Notes: generated by a model from the letters alone, not told the origin. A DNA stretch of 64,000 bases from Micromonospora sp. R77 (GCF_022747945.1 NZ_JALDST010000001.1:4340001-4404000), one strand, 5' to 3'; counted from the first letter of the stretch, positions 45,824-55,900 are shown. Numbers and translations are program-made.

Positions 45824-46589
45824 ATGGCCGACGAGCGGGCCCGACACTTCCGACGACTGCGCCGGCTGCGGCGCTCCGCCCGACGGTGGAGCGTCCTGGC
45901 CGGTGGACTCGGCGGGGCCGCCGCCGTGCTGACCCCGTACGCCGGGATCGGCCTGCCGGACGCCGTCTGGGCCGGAGCCGCCGGCAGCGCGATCGCCGTC
46001 ACCGCGTGGCGCTGGCTCGACCTGCGCGCGCTGGCCGCCGTGCCCGCGCCGCCCGCCCTCGAACCCGCCGAGGCCGCGGCCCGCCCCGGGCCCGGCTGGT
46101 CGCCGCCGTCGAGCGGCTGCTCGTCGGCCCCGGCGTCCTCGCCGAGGTACGCCGGGTCCGCGCCCGGCTCGCCCTGCGCGGCACCACCGCCGCCGACGCG
46201 TGGGCCCGGCTGGACCGGGCCGCGCTCACCCTGGCCGGGATGGCCGGCCGGCTGACCGGGCTGGCCGAGCCGGCGGTCCGGGAGGCCGCCGACGCCGACC
46301 GCTCGCTGCGGGACCTGGCCGGCCGGGGGCCAGTGCGGAACGCGCCTCGCGCCGCCCTCGCCGAGGCCCGACCCCGCTGGTCGAGGCGCACGGCACCGGT
46401 CGCCCAGCGCCGGACGCCGGGGTGGCGGCGTACGAGCGGCTGGTGGTCGCGGCGGCCGGCTACGTCGCCGAGGACGCCCGGCCGGCCGGCCCGCACCCGG
46501 CCGCCTCCCGCCTCACCGAGGCCACCGACCTGCTGCACGGCGTCGCCGCCGCCCTCGCCGAACTCCGCACCCCCCTCCGCACCCCCTGA
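45824..46589 (+). pseudogene. PspM-like membrane protein, frame-disrupted
   Basis: Starts 16 bases after pspA with MADERARHFRRLRRLRRSAR, two hydrophobic segments (WSVLAGGLGGAAAVLTPYAG and VWAGAAGSAIAVTAW), then a predicted helical cytoplasmic part. The reading frame is lost near 46085 (CGCCCCGGGCCC where one more C would keep frame) and again near 46367 (GCCCGACCCCGCTG, one base short), with coding character continuing in each new frame through LVAAVERLLVGPGVLAEV and DAGVAAYERLVVAAAGYVA to the stop at 46589. In frame it would be about 255 residues, similar to mycobacterial PspM (Rv2743c), which anchors PspA at the membrane. Either sequencing error or a recent knock-out. Confidence 0.7.
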
Positions 46590-46618
46590 CCCCTCACCCC
46601 TCCGCGCCGCGACCGTCG

Positions 46619-46680
46619 CGCACTTTCTCTGAATGAGGGCTTGTTCGGCGCCGAATGAACCCTCATTCAGAGAAAGTGCG
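46619..46680. terminator. 31-bp near-perfect palindrome between converging genes
   Basis: CGCACTTTCTCTGAATGAGGG (46619-46639, 21 bases, shown in part as CGCACTTTCTCTGAATGAGG) continues to TTCGGC at 46649, and 46650-46680 is its complement with one mismatch and two G-U pairs. There is no spare loop, so the tip is the GGCGCC centre. A C-rich tract (46565-46610) precedes it in the direction of the pspM-like gene. Most likely a strong bidirectional terminator with the oxidase-like gene on the other side. Confidence 0.8.
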
Positions 46681-46692
46681 GTCCGGGATGGG

Positions 46693-49600
46693 TCAGGGCG
46701 GGGTGGTGACGGCGGCGGGGGTGGTCCAGGGGGACGTGCCGACGACGTTGAAGGCGCGGACCCGGTAGTGGTAGGTGACGCCCCGGGCCAGGCCGGTGTT
46801 GGTGAAGCCCCGGCCGGTGACGGTGAAGGCGGCCAACTCCCGGCGGAACGTCGAATCGGTCGCGCGTTCCACCACGAAGCCCGCGCCCGGACCCGATGCC
46901 GAACCGGCCGACCAGCTCAGGATCACCGTGGCGGTGTCCGGGCCGGGCACCGCCACGACGGTCCCCAGACCGCTCGGCGCCGCCGGCCGGGGCGGCGTGG
47001 TCACCGTGGCGACCGTCGACCAGGGGGACGCCGCGCCGAGGTACGTGGTCCGGACCCGGTAGTAGTACGTGGTGTCCGGGGCGACCGCCGGATCCACATG
47101 GGCCTCCCCGACGCCGATCGCGGTGGTGCCCGGCCCGCTGGTGAACGTCGGGTTCGTCGCCCGTTGCACGTCGACGCCGGTGGCGAAGGAGCGGTTCGCC
47201 CAGCGCAGCGCCACCCGCAGCGGCGCGGCCGGCGGGACCGCGGCGGTGACCTTCGCGGGCGCGGTGAGCCGTACCGACGCCGGGACGCTGTTCGACCAGG
47301 CCGAGCAGCTCACCGCGTTCTCGGCGCGGATCCGGTAGTGGTAGGTCACCCCCGGCGTCACCGTCGCGTCGGTGTACCGGGTCGCGCCGGCGGCCACGGT
47401 GAGGGCGGTCACCCCGGCGGTGAAACCCGCATCGGTGGCCCGTTGCAGCAGGTGACAGCTCGCCGGGGGAGCGCCGCCGTTGCCGGTCCAGGCCAGCGCG
47501 ATCGCCGGCAGCGCGGTCGCCGAGCCGGGCGCCGGGGTGGCGGTCAGCCCGGTCGGCGCCCGGGGCGAGACGCGCAGCACCAACGGACGGCTCATGCCCT
47601 GGTCCCGCCGCCCGGCCGCCTGGCTCTGCCAACGATATTCCCAACCCAGGTTGACCAGGTGGTTCACCACCGTCGCCGGTTGCCCGTCGATCGGGCTGAC
47701 CGGGGTGGCGTCCAGCCGTACGCCGGCCGGGCGGGTCGGGTCCAGCAGTCGTACGCTGTCGCCGATCTTGAACGGCAGCGGGGGCGGGACGGGGCGCAGC
47801 GCCACGATCACGTCCTCCCGGGGGTTCACCCGGAACGTCTCCTTCCAGCCCAGTTCGCCGCCGTCCGGCGGGCGGACCGCGCCGTCCCAGCCCACCCGGT
47901 TGACCAGCTGCACGTCGCAGCCGCTCACGTGCACCACCTGGGTCTGCGGGGCGTCGCCGACGATCCGCCAGAGCTGGGTGCCATCGCCCGGGGCACCCAC
48001 CGGCGTGGTGGGATCGGTGACCGACAGCACCTCGGTGGGCGGATCGGCCGGCCCGAGCGGCAGGGTGGCCGAGGTGAGCGGGCCGGCCTGCGGATGCCCG
48101 ACGCCCAGCCGGCCGACCGCCCGGCCGTGCCGGGGCTCGAAGACCTGCCCGACCGTCTTCACCACGACCGGCAGGGTCACCGGGGCGACCGCGCCGGTGG
48201 GCGTGAAGCTGACCGTGGTGGCGTGCACCGGCACCACCGTCTCCCGGGGCGTCCGGGTGCCGAAGGCCCGGTCGTAGGCGGGCTGCGGCACGATCGGCGG
48301 CCGCTGGCTGGCCGCGTACGCGCCGGGGAGGCGGTCGGCGAGCCGGGTCAGGTCGTACCGGTCCGCCGGGGTGCCGGCCACCCGGAACTGGAGCAGGGTA
48401 CGGGTGTTCGGGCCGTACCCGGGGCGGGTCGGCGGGAGCCCGCCGGAGGCGGTGCGGTCCGGGGCGTCGGTGTGGTGGTCGTACCGGGGGTCGAAGCGGG
48501 GCAACGGGGCCGGGCAGTCGTTGTAGAGGATCAGCGTCGCGCCCGGCGGCACGGCGGAGAAGTCCACCACCACGTCGGCCCGCTCGCCGGGGGCGAGCAG
48601 CAGGGTGTGCCCGTCCACGTTGAGCACCGCCGGGTCCTGCCGGTCCACCCGGAACCCGACCGGACGGTTCGGCAGCACCACCGGGGCGGGGAGCAGACCG
48701 CACTCGTTGCCGAGCCGGACGAACTCCGGGCCGGCCGCCTGGGGGTCGGGCACCCCGCCGTCGCGCCCGTCCGTCGGCCAGTACGGCGGCCGGTCCGCCG
48801 CCCGTACCGCCGCCACCATCGGGACCTCGCCCGCGTCCGGGTCGGCCGGACCGTCGCCCGCGTCCGCGCGGGCCCGGTAGAGCTGGAGGTTGAGGCTGCG
48901 GTCCGCGCAGGCGTTGAGGACCCGGAACCGGTACGCCTTCGGCTCGACCACCAGGTACGGGTAGGCGACCCCGTTGACCAGCGGAGTGTCCCCGTACGCC
49001 TCGGGCACCGCCGACGGGTGCGGCACGCCCGGGGCCAGCGGCGGCTCGTCGGGTGCGGCGACTGGGTCGTGGTGCGGGTTCGGCACCGGGGCGACCCACG
49101 GACTGCCGCCGCCGTCCGGGTCGTGCGTCCACGGCCCGTAGTCCCACCGCCCGGTCGGGTTCGCCCCGTCCACCCGGTACGGATTCTGCCGGGGCTGGTA
49201 GACGTGCGGGTTCCAGAGACTGCCCCGGGCCCCCCACCGGTCCCGGTCCCAGGTCGGGTCCTGGGCGGCGAGCTGGGCGTCGTCCGGCACGAAGGTCTTG
49301 TCCTGGATCACCAGCGGCACCTCCTCGGCGGGGAGCACGCCGTCGGCGACGAGGCGCTCCTCGGCCGGGTCGGTGAGCACGTAGAGCGCGAGCTGTCCGG
49401 AATAGACGGTGAGCCGGGACAGCCCGAGGGTGTTGTCGTGCAGCCACATCAGCCGGCCGCTCTGCTCGTTCGGGAAATAGAGCGTGGTGGCGCCCGCGCC
49501 GGGCGGCGGCATGTCCGGCACCGGGGTCGTCCCCACCCCGGTCGGGTACGGGGTGATCTCGCCGGCCGGAGTGATCCACTGTCCCGGGTTGCCGGCGCTG

Positions 49601-50322
49601 ATCCAGCCCGTCTGCGCGCCGGCCAGGTGCGGCACCGCCCGGTTCTGCGGGTACGGCGCCGGCCCGTCCAGCGGACCGGTGCCCGCCCCGTCCACGGTCT
49701 CGTCCACCGGGAGGAAGAGCTCGCCGGCCCGGCCGGTGGGCAACTGGTTGATGAACTTGATCCGGACCGGGCGGCCCCGCCGCGCCCGGATCAGCGGCCC
49801 GAGGTGCCAGGGCCGGTCCGGCGGCCGGACCGTGTTGTGCCCGGTCGGGTCGGTACCCAGGTTGAGCTGACGGTAGCCGCGCAGCCGGGTGGCCGGCAGG
49901 TCCCGGTGCAGGCGTTGGGCGTACTCCTGCAGGCCGATCTCGTAGTAGTCGCAGCCCGGCCAGCTGATGGTGTCCGGCACCGCCACCGGCAGCCGCGCGC
50001 CACCGGCACGTTCGCCGCTCCCGTCGCCGACGGGAATGGCCGCCGCGCCCGGCCCGTCGGGCAGCGGTAGCGGGTCGACGAACTTGCGGATGCCGGTGCC
50101 CGGCACCACCCGCCCGTCCGGACCCGGCACCGGCAGCGGGCTGGCGGCGAAGTTCGGCACCGGACCGAAGCAGCGCGGTACGGCGGCCGGGTCCAGGCTG
50201 GCCGGAGCGGGCCCGGTCTCCTCCTCGGCGACGCGGGCGGCCGGTACGGTCGGCGGAAGGTCCTCGGTCGTCCGGGCGGTACGGTCCACCCGGCCCGGCC
50301 GGAGTCTGCGGAACAGGGCCAT
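46693..50322 (-). CDS. Multicopper-oxidase-like protein without copper ligands, fused to three FN3 domains
   Basis: A 1209-residue protein. Residues ~60-915 follow the three-cupredoxin layout of CotA/MnxG-like multicopper oxidases, for example RRGRPVRIKFINQLP, LMWLHDNTLGLSRLTVYSG and ELGWKETFRVNPREDVIVAL, ending with GMSRPLVLRV. The copper-ligand motifs are decayed: HLHG is PHLAG (H232), HDH is H295-D296-N297, HPxHLH is reduced to QVVHVSG (H798), and the HCHxxxxM motif reads W898-QSQAAGRRDQGM. It therefore is unlikely to bind copper in the usual way. Three FN3 domains follow (~922-1015, 1018-1112, 1115-1209). No signal peptide or Tat motif is visible at ATG 50322, which has GGGGAG upstream. 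Possible role: structural or binding protein. Confidence 0.85.
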   Translation of the reverse strand: MALFRRLRPGRVDRTARTTEDLPPTVPAARVAEEETGPAPASLDPAAVPRCFGPVPNFAASPLPVPGPDGRVVPGTGIRKFVDPLPLPDGPGAAAIPVGDGSGERAGGARLPVAVPDTISWPGCDYYEIGLQEYAQRLHRDLPATRLRGYRQLNLGTDPTGHNTVRPPDRPWHLGPLIRARRGRPVRIKFINQLPTGRAGELFLPVDETVDGAGTGPLDGPAPYPQNRAVPHLAGAQTGWISAGNPGQWITPAGEITPYPTGVGTTPVPDMPPPGAGATTLYFPNEQSGRLMWLHDNTLGLSRLTVYSGQLALYVLTDPAEERLVADGVLPAEEVPLVIQDKTFVPDDAQLAAQDPTWDRDRWGARGSLWNPHVYQPRQNPYRVDGANPTGRWDYGPWTHDPDGGGSPWVAPVPNPHHDPVAAPDEPPLAPGVPHPSAVPEAYGDTPLVNGVAYPYLVVEPKAYRFRVLNACADRSLNLQLYRARADAGDGPADPDAGEVPMVAAVRAADRPPYWPTDGRDGGVPDPQAAGPEFVRLGNECGLLPAPVVLPNRPVGFRVDRQDPAVLNVDGHTLLLAPGERADVVVDFSAVPPGATLILYNDCPAPLPRFDPRYDHHTDAPDRTASGGLPPTRPGYGPNTRTLLQFRVAGTPADRYDLTRLADRLPGAYAASQRPPIVPQPAYDRAFGTRTPRETVVPVHATTVSFTPTGAVAPVTLPVVVKTVGQVFEPRHGRAVGRLGVGHPQAGPLTSATLPLGPADPPTEVLSVTDPTTPVGAPGDGTQLWRIVGDAPQTQVVHVSGCDVQLVNRVGWDGAVRPPDGGELGWKETFRVNPREDVIVALRPVPPPLPFKIGDSVRLLDPTRPAGVRLDATPVSPIDGQPATVVNHLVNLGWEYRWQSQAAGRRDQGMSRPLVLRVSPRAPTGLTATPAPGSATALPAIALAWTGNGGAPPASCHLLQRATDAGFTAGVTALTVAAGATRYTDATVTPGVTYHYRIRAENAVSCSAWSNSVPASVRLTAPAKVTAAVPPAAPLRVALRWANRSFATGVDVQRATNPTFTSGPGTTAIGVGEAHVDPAVAPDTTYYYRVRTTYLGAASPWSTVATVTTPPRPAAPSGLGTVVAVPGPDTATVILSWSAGSASGPGAGFVVERATDSTFRRELAAFTVTGRGFTNTGLARGVTYHYRVRAFNVVGTSPWTTPAAVTTPP

Positions 50323-50503
50323 GGCTCTCCCCGGGGCCGGGGCGCGTCGGCCGCCACCACGACGTGGCGAGCCGCGCGCTGCTGACATTCGGTGAGCAGT
50401 CCACCGCAGCATGCGACGCCGGACGTGGGGGAGGGAAGTACCCAATCGTCCGTATCTTGGGGGATCTTGCCGATTCGTGGAACTTCCACGCCCTGCCGGC
50501 GGG

Positions 50504-51310
50504 TCAGCCGCGTTCCGGCTGGCAGACCGGGCACCAGTAGGTGACCCGCTCGCCCAGCTCCTCCTTGCGGATCGCGGTGCCGCAGCGGCGGCACGGCTGC
50601 GCCCGGCGGCCGTACACATAGCTGGTCTGCCCGCGGTGCAGCGACCCGGTGGTGCTCTGCGTCCACCGGCCCCGGTTCGCGGCGAGCAACCGCTGCGCGA
50701 GCGTGACCGTGCCGGTCAGGTCGGGCACCGCGCCGACCGGTGTCCACGGCGAGACGCCGCGCAGGAAGAGCACCTCACACTTGTAGAGGTTGCCGACGCC
50801 GGCCAGGTTGCGCTGATCCAGCAGCGCCTCGCCGATGGTGGCGTCCGGATGCGCGGCGAGCCGGCGGACCGCCTCGGCCGGATCCCAGTCCGCGCCCAGC
50901 AGGTCCGGCCCCAGGTGACCGACCAGCGACCCCTCCTCGGCCGTCGGGACCAGGGCCAGCTCGTGCAGGTGGTAGCCGACCGCGACCGCGCCCGCCGAGC
51001 GGAGCACCACCCGGATCAGGTGCGCCGGCCGGGCCGCCCACCGCTCACCCGGCGCGTACGCCCGCCACGCGCCGTCCATCCGCAGGTGCGAGTGCAGCGT
51101 CCAGTCGCGCGGGCGTTCGGTGGCGTCGGCCGGGGCGGTCAGGCGGAGCAGCAGGTGCTTGCCCCGGCTGGCCGACTCGCGCACGGTCCAGCCGGTCAGG
51201 TCGGTGGCGGCCAGCTGCGGCACCCGGAAGTCGGAGCCGGTCAGCCGCGCACCGGCCAACGCCCGCTGCAGGACGCGGGCGGTGTTCCAGACGGTGTCGC
51301 CTTCGGGCAC
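50504..51310 (-). CDS. nei: Fpg/Nei-family DNA glycosylase (endonuclease VIII type)
   Basis: A 268-residue base-excision repair enzyme. From GTG 51310 the protein starts MPEGDTVW, with Pro2 as the Schiff-base nucleophile and Glu3; MPEGDTV is characteristic of Nei rather than Fpg. The helix-two-turn-helix segment is NLAGVGNLYKCEVLFLRGV, and the C-terminal zinc finger has CRRC ... CPVC spaced by 16-20 residues. Actinobacterial Nei2 proteins excise oxidised pyrimidines. The Shine-Dalgarno GGAGGATGAAGGG precedes the start. Upstream reading into the leader is not family-like. Confidence 0.93.
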   Translation of the reverse strand: MPEGDTVWNTARVLQRALAGARLTGSDFRVPQLAATDLTGWTVRESASRGKHLLLRLTAPADATERPRDWTLHSHLRMDGAWRAYAPGERWAARPAHLIRVVLRSAGAVAVGYHLHELALVPTAEEGSLVGHLGPDLLGADWDPAEAVRRLAAHPDATIGEALLDQRNLAGVGNLYKCEVLFLRGVSPWTPVGAVPDLTGTVTLAQRLLAANRGRWTQSTTGSLHRGQTSYVYGRRAQPCRRCGTAIRKEELGERVTYWCPVCQPERG

Positions 51311-51448
51311 CCCTTCATCCTCCCCCGCCCGAGCCGCCGACGCCCGCGCTGGGCAGGGAATCCCGGCCACGGCTACGAGTTCGATGACGAATATGAATCA
51401 GGGGTGTCGAGGGTGGCCCGATCCGGTCGTGCTGCCTGGTCCGGTCGT

Positions 51449-51505
51449 GCTGACCCGGCCTGGGGGCGCTGACCCGGCCTGGCGGCGCTGACCCGGCCGG
51501 CGGCG
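51449..51505. repeat. Three tandem 19-bp repeats upstream of the Nei gene
   Basis: The unit GCTGACCCGGCCTGGCGGC is repeated at 51449, 51468 and 51487 with a few base differences, preceded by two GGTCCGGTCGTGCTG-like units (51420-51450). It lies in the 284-base gap between the Nei and CPCC genes, which otherwise shows no gene. Probably replication slippage; a binding array is possible. Confidence 0.6.
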
Positions 51506-51594
51506 CCGGCCTGGGCAGGTCGCGCGGCCCGGGCCGGCCACCGGCCCGGACAGGGGGCTCGGCCGGCAGGGCCGGTCCGGCCGGGGCGGGGTGG

Positions 51595-51840
51595 TCAGGG
51601 GCGCTCGTCCGGCCGGGCCGGGCGGACCGGCGCGTCCTGGTAGCGCGGGTGGCTGGCGCCGTAGACGGCGAAGTTGAGCCGGGCGTGGGAGAGGCTCAGG
51701 TCACCGTTCGGGCCGCCCCGCACCACGTCGGCGTCCGCATCGGACTGCCCGTCGTCCGTCCAGAAACAGACCGGACAGGTGCCGCCACCGGTCCGGGCGG
51801 CGCAGCAGGGACAGGCGGCAGCAACACTGTGATCACCCAC
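51595..51840 (-). CDS. CPCC-family cysteine-rich protein
   Basis: An 81-residue protein matching the CPCC (cysteine-rich) family: ACPCCAARTGGGTCPVCFWTDDGQ contains the two Cys pairs, CPCC and CPVC, followed by DVVRGGPNGDLSLSHARLNFAVYGAS, the conserved second half. It probably binds one zinc ion. Members occur singly in diverse bacteria and sometimes with toxin or polymorphic-effector genes; no partner is seen here. The GTG start at 51840 is the only one before the first Cys pair. Confidence 0.85.
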   Translation of the reverse strand: MGDHSVAAACPCCAARTGGGTCPVCFWTDDGQSDADADVVRGGPNGDLSLSHARLNFAVYGASHPRYQDAPVRPARPDERP

Positions 51841-51884
51841 CGGAGCAGCATTCCACAGTCAACGCTCCCCGGGGACGGCCGATC

Positions 51885-52670
51885 TCAGGTGCCGGTCACC
51901 GCCACCAGCTCACCGGGACGCACCCCGAGCAGGTCGGCCGCGCGGCCGGTGTTCACCGCGACCGCCACCAATCCGGCCGAGTCGACGTACACCACCAGGT
52001 CACCGGCGGGGGCGTCGCCGAAGGTACGGCCGTGGGCCGCCGCCCGTCCCGCCACCCGCACGCGGGGAGGCAGCGGCGCCAGCAGGGCACCCGGCGCGGC
52101 GAGCTGCACGTTGCCGAAGTGGTCCACGGTCAGCACCTCGGCCTCGAACCCACCGGCGGTCGGCCGTACCACCGGGTCGGGCAGCCGGACCAGTGTCGCC
52201 GGCTCGACCGCCGGACCCGCCCCGGCCAGCGGCGCGCCGAGCGCCAGCCGGGCCGCTACCGGGGCGAACACGTCCCGGCCGTGGAAGGTGCGGGACACCA
52301 CCGGCCCCAGCCACTCCGGATTGGTCAGCTCGACCGCCGCGGTGACCCCGCCGAGCGCCGTGGCGGCGTCGGGCAGCAGCCCGTTGTCCGGCCCGACCAG
52401 CAGCCCGCCGGGCGTCGCCAGGGCCACCCCGCGCCGGTTCGTCCCGACACCCGGGTCCACCACCGCCACGTGCACCCCGACCGGCAGGTACGGCACCGTC
52501 TGAGCGAGGACCGCCGCGCCCCGGCGGACGTCGGCCGGGGGAATCAGGTGGGTCACGTCGAGCACCCGGGCCGCCGGAGCGAGCCGGGCGATCACCCCGT
52601 GGCAGGCCGCCACGAACCCGTCGGCGAGGCCGTAGTCGGTGGTCAGCGAGATCCACGGTACGTCGGTCAC
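51885..52670 (-). CDS. SAM hydrolase (DUF62 / SAM hydroxide adenosyltransferase)
   Basis: A 261-residue protein of the SAM-dependent halogenase/hydroxide adenosyltransferase family, which in its non-halogenating branch hydrolyses SAM to adenosine and methionine. Family motifs are SLTTDYGLADGFVAACHG, VVDPGVGTNRRGVALATP, VGPDNGLL and FHGRDVFAPVAARL, with DHFGNVQL in the C-terminal domain. The Asp-Arg-His water-activating set can be placed in VDPGVGTNRR and FHGRD. No fluorinase-type chloride/fluoride-binding loop is obvious. A GGGAGCC precedes the ATG. The role in metabolism is unresolved; SAM removal or adenosine salvage is possible. Confidence 0.88.
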   Translation of the reverse strand: MTDVPWISLTTDYGLADGFVAACHGVIARLAPAARVLDVTHLIPPADVRRGAAVLAQTVPYLPVGVHVAVVDPGVGTNRRGVALATPGGLLVGPDNGLLPDAATALGGVTAAVELTNPEWLGPVVSRTFHGRDVFAPVAARLALGAPLAGAGPAVEPATLVRLPDPVVRPTAGGFEAEVLTVDHFGNVQLAAPGALLAPLPPRVRVAGRAAAHGRTFGDAPAGDLVVYVDSAGLVAVAVNTGRAADLLGVRPGELVAVTGT

Positions 52671-52916
52671 GTGCGGCTCCCGGTCGGCGGGCGCCCGGGC
52701 TCGGCGTACGCCACGGGGGTGCCGTTGCCGCCGTCCGGGCCGCCCCGCCCACCTGTGTGCGGGGCCGTCACCTCGTCGCGGTCGCGCGCCGGCCCGGGTC
52801 GGACTTCGATCGTGCCCATCACACCGTCCCGTGCTCCATGTCCGGCTGCGGCCACCCTACCCGCCCGCCTCGCCCCGTCCGCCGCTCACCCGCCGCGGCT
52901 GCCGCTGCCGCAGGAT

Positions 52917-52983
52917 CGCGCTCGATCCTGGATGTCGTGGCCTCCGGCGCCATCCGACACCACTCGGTCCAGGATTGAGCGCG
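52917..52983. repeat. Branched inverted repeat downstream of lhr
   Basis: CGCGCTCGATCCTGGA (52917-52932) pairs with TCCAGGATTGAGCGCG (52968-52983) with one G-U pair; an inner TGTCG/CGACA stem (52933-52937/52955-52959) makes it branched. It lies immediately after the lhr stop on the minus strand, where a short C-rich stretch precedes it, and probably ends that transcript. The remaining ~245 bases up to the SAM hydrolase start hold no gene and no obvious element. Confidence 0.65.
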
Positions 52984-52993
52984 GGGTGCGGGG

Positions 52994-55900
52994 TCAGCTG
53001 CGGAGGCGTAGCCCGCGGGGGGTGGCCCGGAAGCCGGCGGCGGTCAGCGCGTCCCGCAGCGGCGAGGAGTGCACCGCCTCGCCGTCGGCCCGTTCGACGG
53101 ACATCGCCCCGAGCGCCCCGGAGTGCACCGCGTCGGCGAGGGCCTTGCCCGCCGCGGCGAGCGCGTCGGTGTCGTCGGTGAACGAGAGGATCGTCCGCCC
53201 GCCCCGTTCGACGTAGAGCACCAGGTCGCCGTCGACCAGCACGACCAGCGCGCCGGCCTTCCGCCCGGCCCGGTGGCCGGTGGTCGGGGCGGTGCCGTCG
53301 CCGGAGTCGACCACCCGCTCCGGCCAGGGCAGTGCCGCGCCGTACGGGTTGGCCGGGTCGGTCGCGGCGAGCACCAGGGTGGGGCCGCCACGACTCCGAC
53401 CTCCGTCGGCCGGGTCGGCGAGGGCGCGGATCCGGTCCACCGCCCCGGGCACGGCGAACTGCGCGGCGCCCAGCCCTTCGACGAAGTAGCCGCGCCGGGC
53501 GGCCCCTCGTTCCTCCAGTGCCGACAGCACCGGGTAGACCGCGGCGAAGCCGCCGACCACCTGCTCGGCCATGACAGCGCCCCGAGTGACCACGCCGTGC
53601 CGTTCCAGCAGCAGGTCGGCGAGGGCGGCGGCGCGGCGGGTGGCCGAGGTCCCGCTCGGGCAGTCGGGACCAGCGACCGGCCATGGTGGGCGGCCGCTAC
53701 GGCTGGGCAGGGCCACCCGGCCCGGCCGGCGGTAGCGGGTACGCGGCGCGGACGGGCGGGACCGGGGGCGCCCCGCCGCCGAGCGCCGCCCGCAGCGGGG
53801 CGAGGGTGTCGTTGGTGAGGTGTCCGGCCCAGACCAGGTCCCAGACGGCGGCGCTCAGCGCGGCGTCGTCGGTGGCGCCGGCCCGGTCGGACAGCGAGCG
53901 GAAGAAGAGCGCCTGCCCGTCGGCGAGCGCGTCGAGCACCGCCTCGTGCAACGGGGTCAGGGTCAGCGCCTCGTCCGGTGGGGGAAGCAGCAGCGGCGCG
54001 GCGTCCGCGTACGCGAGGGTGACCCAGCCGTCGCCCCCGGAGATCGCGCCGGAGCCGGCCCACAGCACCTCACCGCTGGCGCAGAGCTCGTCGAGTTGGG
54101 CGGGGGAGTAGTCGGCGACCCGGGCGGGCAGGACCAGCCGTTCCAGCGCGGACGCGGGCACCGTCGCGCCCTGGAGCTGTTCGACGGTGGCGGCGAGGGC
54201 CTCCACGCCCCGGGCCGACGAGCCGACCTGCTGCCAGCGGGGCAGGAACGCGGCCAGCGCCCGGGGCGGCACCGGTTCGATCTCCCGGCGCAGCGCGGCC
54301 AGGGAGCGGCGGCGCAGCAGGCGCAGCACCTCGGCGTCGCACCACTGGGTGCCGACGCTGTCCGGGGCGAACTCGCCGGAGACGACCCGCCCGGTGGCGG
54401 CGAGCCGGCGCAGCGCCTGCTCCACCACGAAGACGCCCAGCCCGAACCGGGCGGCGCAGCTGGCGGCGGCGAACGGGCCGTGGGTGCGGGCGTACCGGGC
54501 GACCAGGTCGCCGAGCGGGTCGGCCACCGGTGCGAGGTACGCCTCGGCGACCCCGACCGGCAGCGCCACGCCGAGCGCGTCGCGCAGCCGGGCCGCGTCC
54601 TCCACGCCGACCCAGCGCTCCTCGCCGGCGATCCGCACCCGCAGCACCCGGCGGGCGGACTCCAGCTCGGTGAGCCACCCGACGGGTGCGCCCCGCTCGA
54701 CCAGCTCGGCCTCGGACAGGTCACCGACCACCCGGAGCAGCTCCACCACGTCCTCGGCGTCGCGGGGGCGCCGCTGCTCGGTCAGCCAGCGCAGCTGCCG
54801 CTCGGTCTCGGCGAGCACCGCCGGGTCGAGCAGTTCCCGCAGGTCGACCCGGCCGAGCAGCTCACCGAGGAGCCCGGAGTCGAGGGCGAGCGCGGCGGCC
54901 CGCCGCTCGGCCAGCGGCGCGTCGCCCTCGTAGAGGAAGGCGCCGACGTACCCGAAGAGCAGCGAGCGGGCGAACGGCGACGGCCGTTCGGACTCCACCT
55001 CGACCAGCCGCACCTTGCGGGCCGCGAGGTCGCGCATCAGCCCGGCCAGGGCGGGCTGGTCGAAGACGTCCTGGAGGCATTCCCGGGCGGCTTCCAGGGT
55101 GACCGGGAAGTCGGCGTACTCCCGGGCGACGTCGAGGAGTTGGGCGGCGCGTTGGCGCTGTTGCCAGAGCGGCTGGCGGCGGCGCGGGTCGCGGCGGGGC
55201 AGCAGCAGCGAGCGGGCCGCGCACTCGCGGAACCGGGACGCGAAGAGCGCGGACGTGCCGACGGACTCCTCGACGAGCTGGGCGATCTCGTCGGGCTCGA
55301 AGACCACCACGTCGGCGCCGGGCGGCTCGTCGGCGGTGTCCGGCAGCCGGACCACGATCCCGTCGTCGGAGGGCATCACCTGGGCGTCCACGCCGTAGCG
55401 CTCGGCGAGCCGGCGGCCGATGGCGAGCGCCCACGGCCCGTTGACCCGGGCGCCGAGCACCGAGTGCACGGCGAGCCGCCAGTCGCCCAACTCGTCACGG
55501 AACCGTTCGACCACCACCGTCCGATCGTCGGGCAGCGAGCGGGTGGCCTCCTTCTGCTCCCGCAGGTAGGCCAGCAGGTTGCCGGCGGCCCAGTCGTCCA
55601 GCCCACCGGCGCGCAGCGCGGCGGTCGCGTCGGTGTCGCCCTGCCGCAGCAGGGCCCGGACCCGGGCGCCGATGGCACGGCCCAGCTCGACCGGGCGGCC
55701 GAGCTGGTCGCCCTTCCAGAACGGCATCCGGGCGGCCTGGCCGGGGGCGGGGGAGACCAGCACCCGGTCGGGGGTGATCTCCTCGATCCGCCAGGACGAG
55801 GAGCCGAGCAGGAACACGTCACCGACCCGGGACTCGTAGACCATCTCCTCGTCCAGCTCGCCGACCCGGGCGGCGCGTTCCGCGCCGGCCAGGAAGACGC

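Noticed and set aside
46667..50404. Alternative long frames on both strands through the oxidase-like gene
   Set aside because: Only one minus-strand frame shows cupredoxin and FN3 motifs; the others are compositional shadows.
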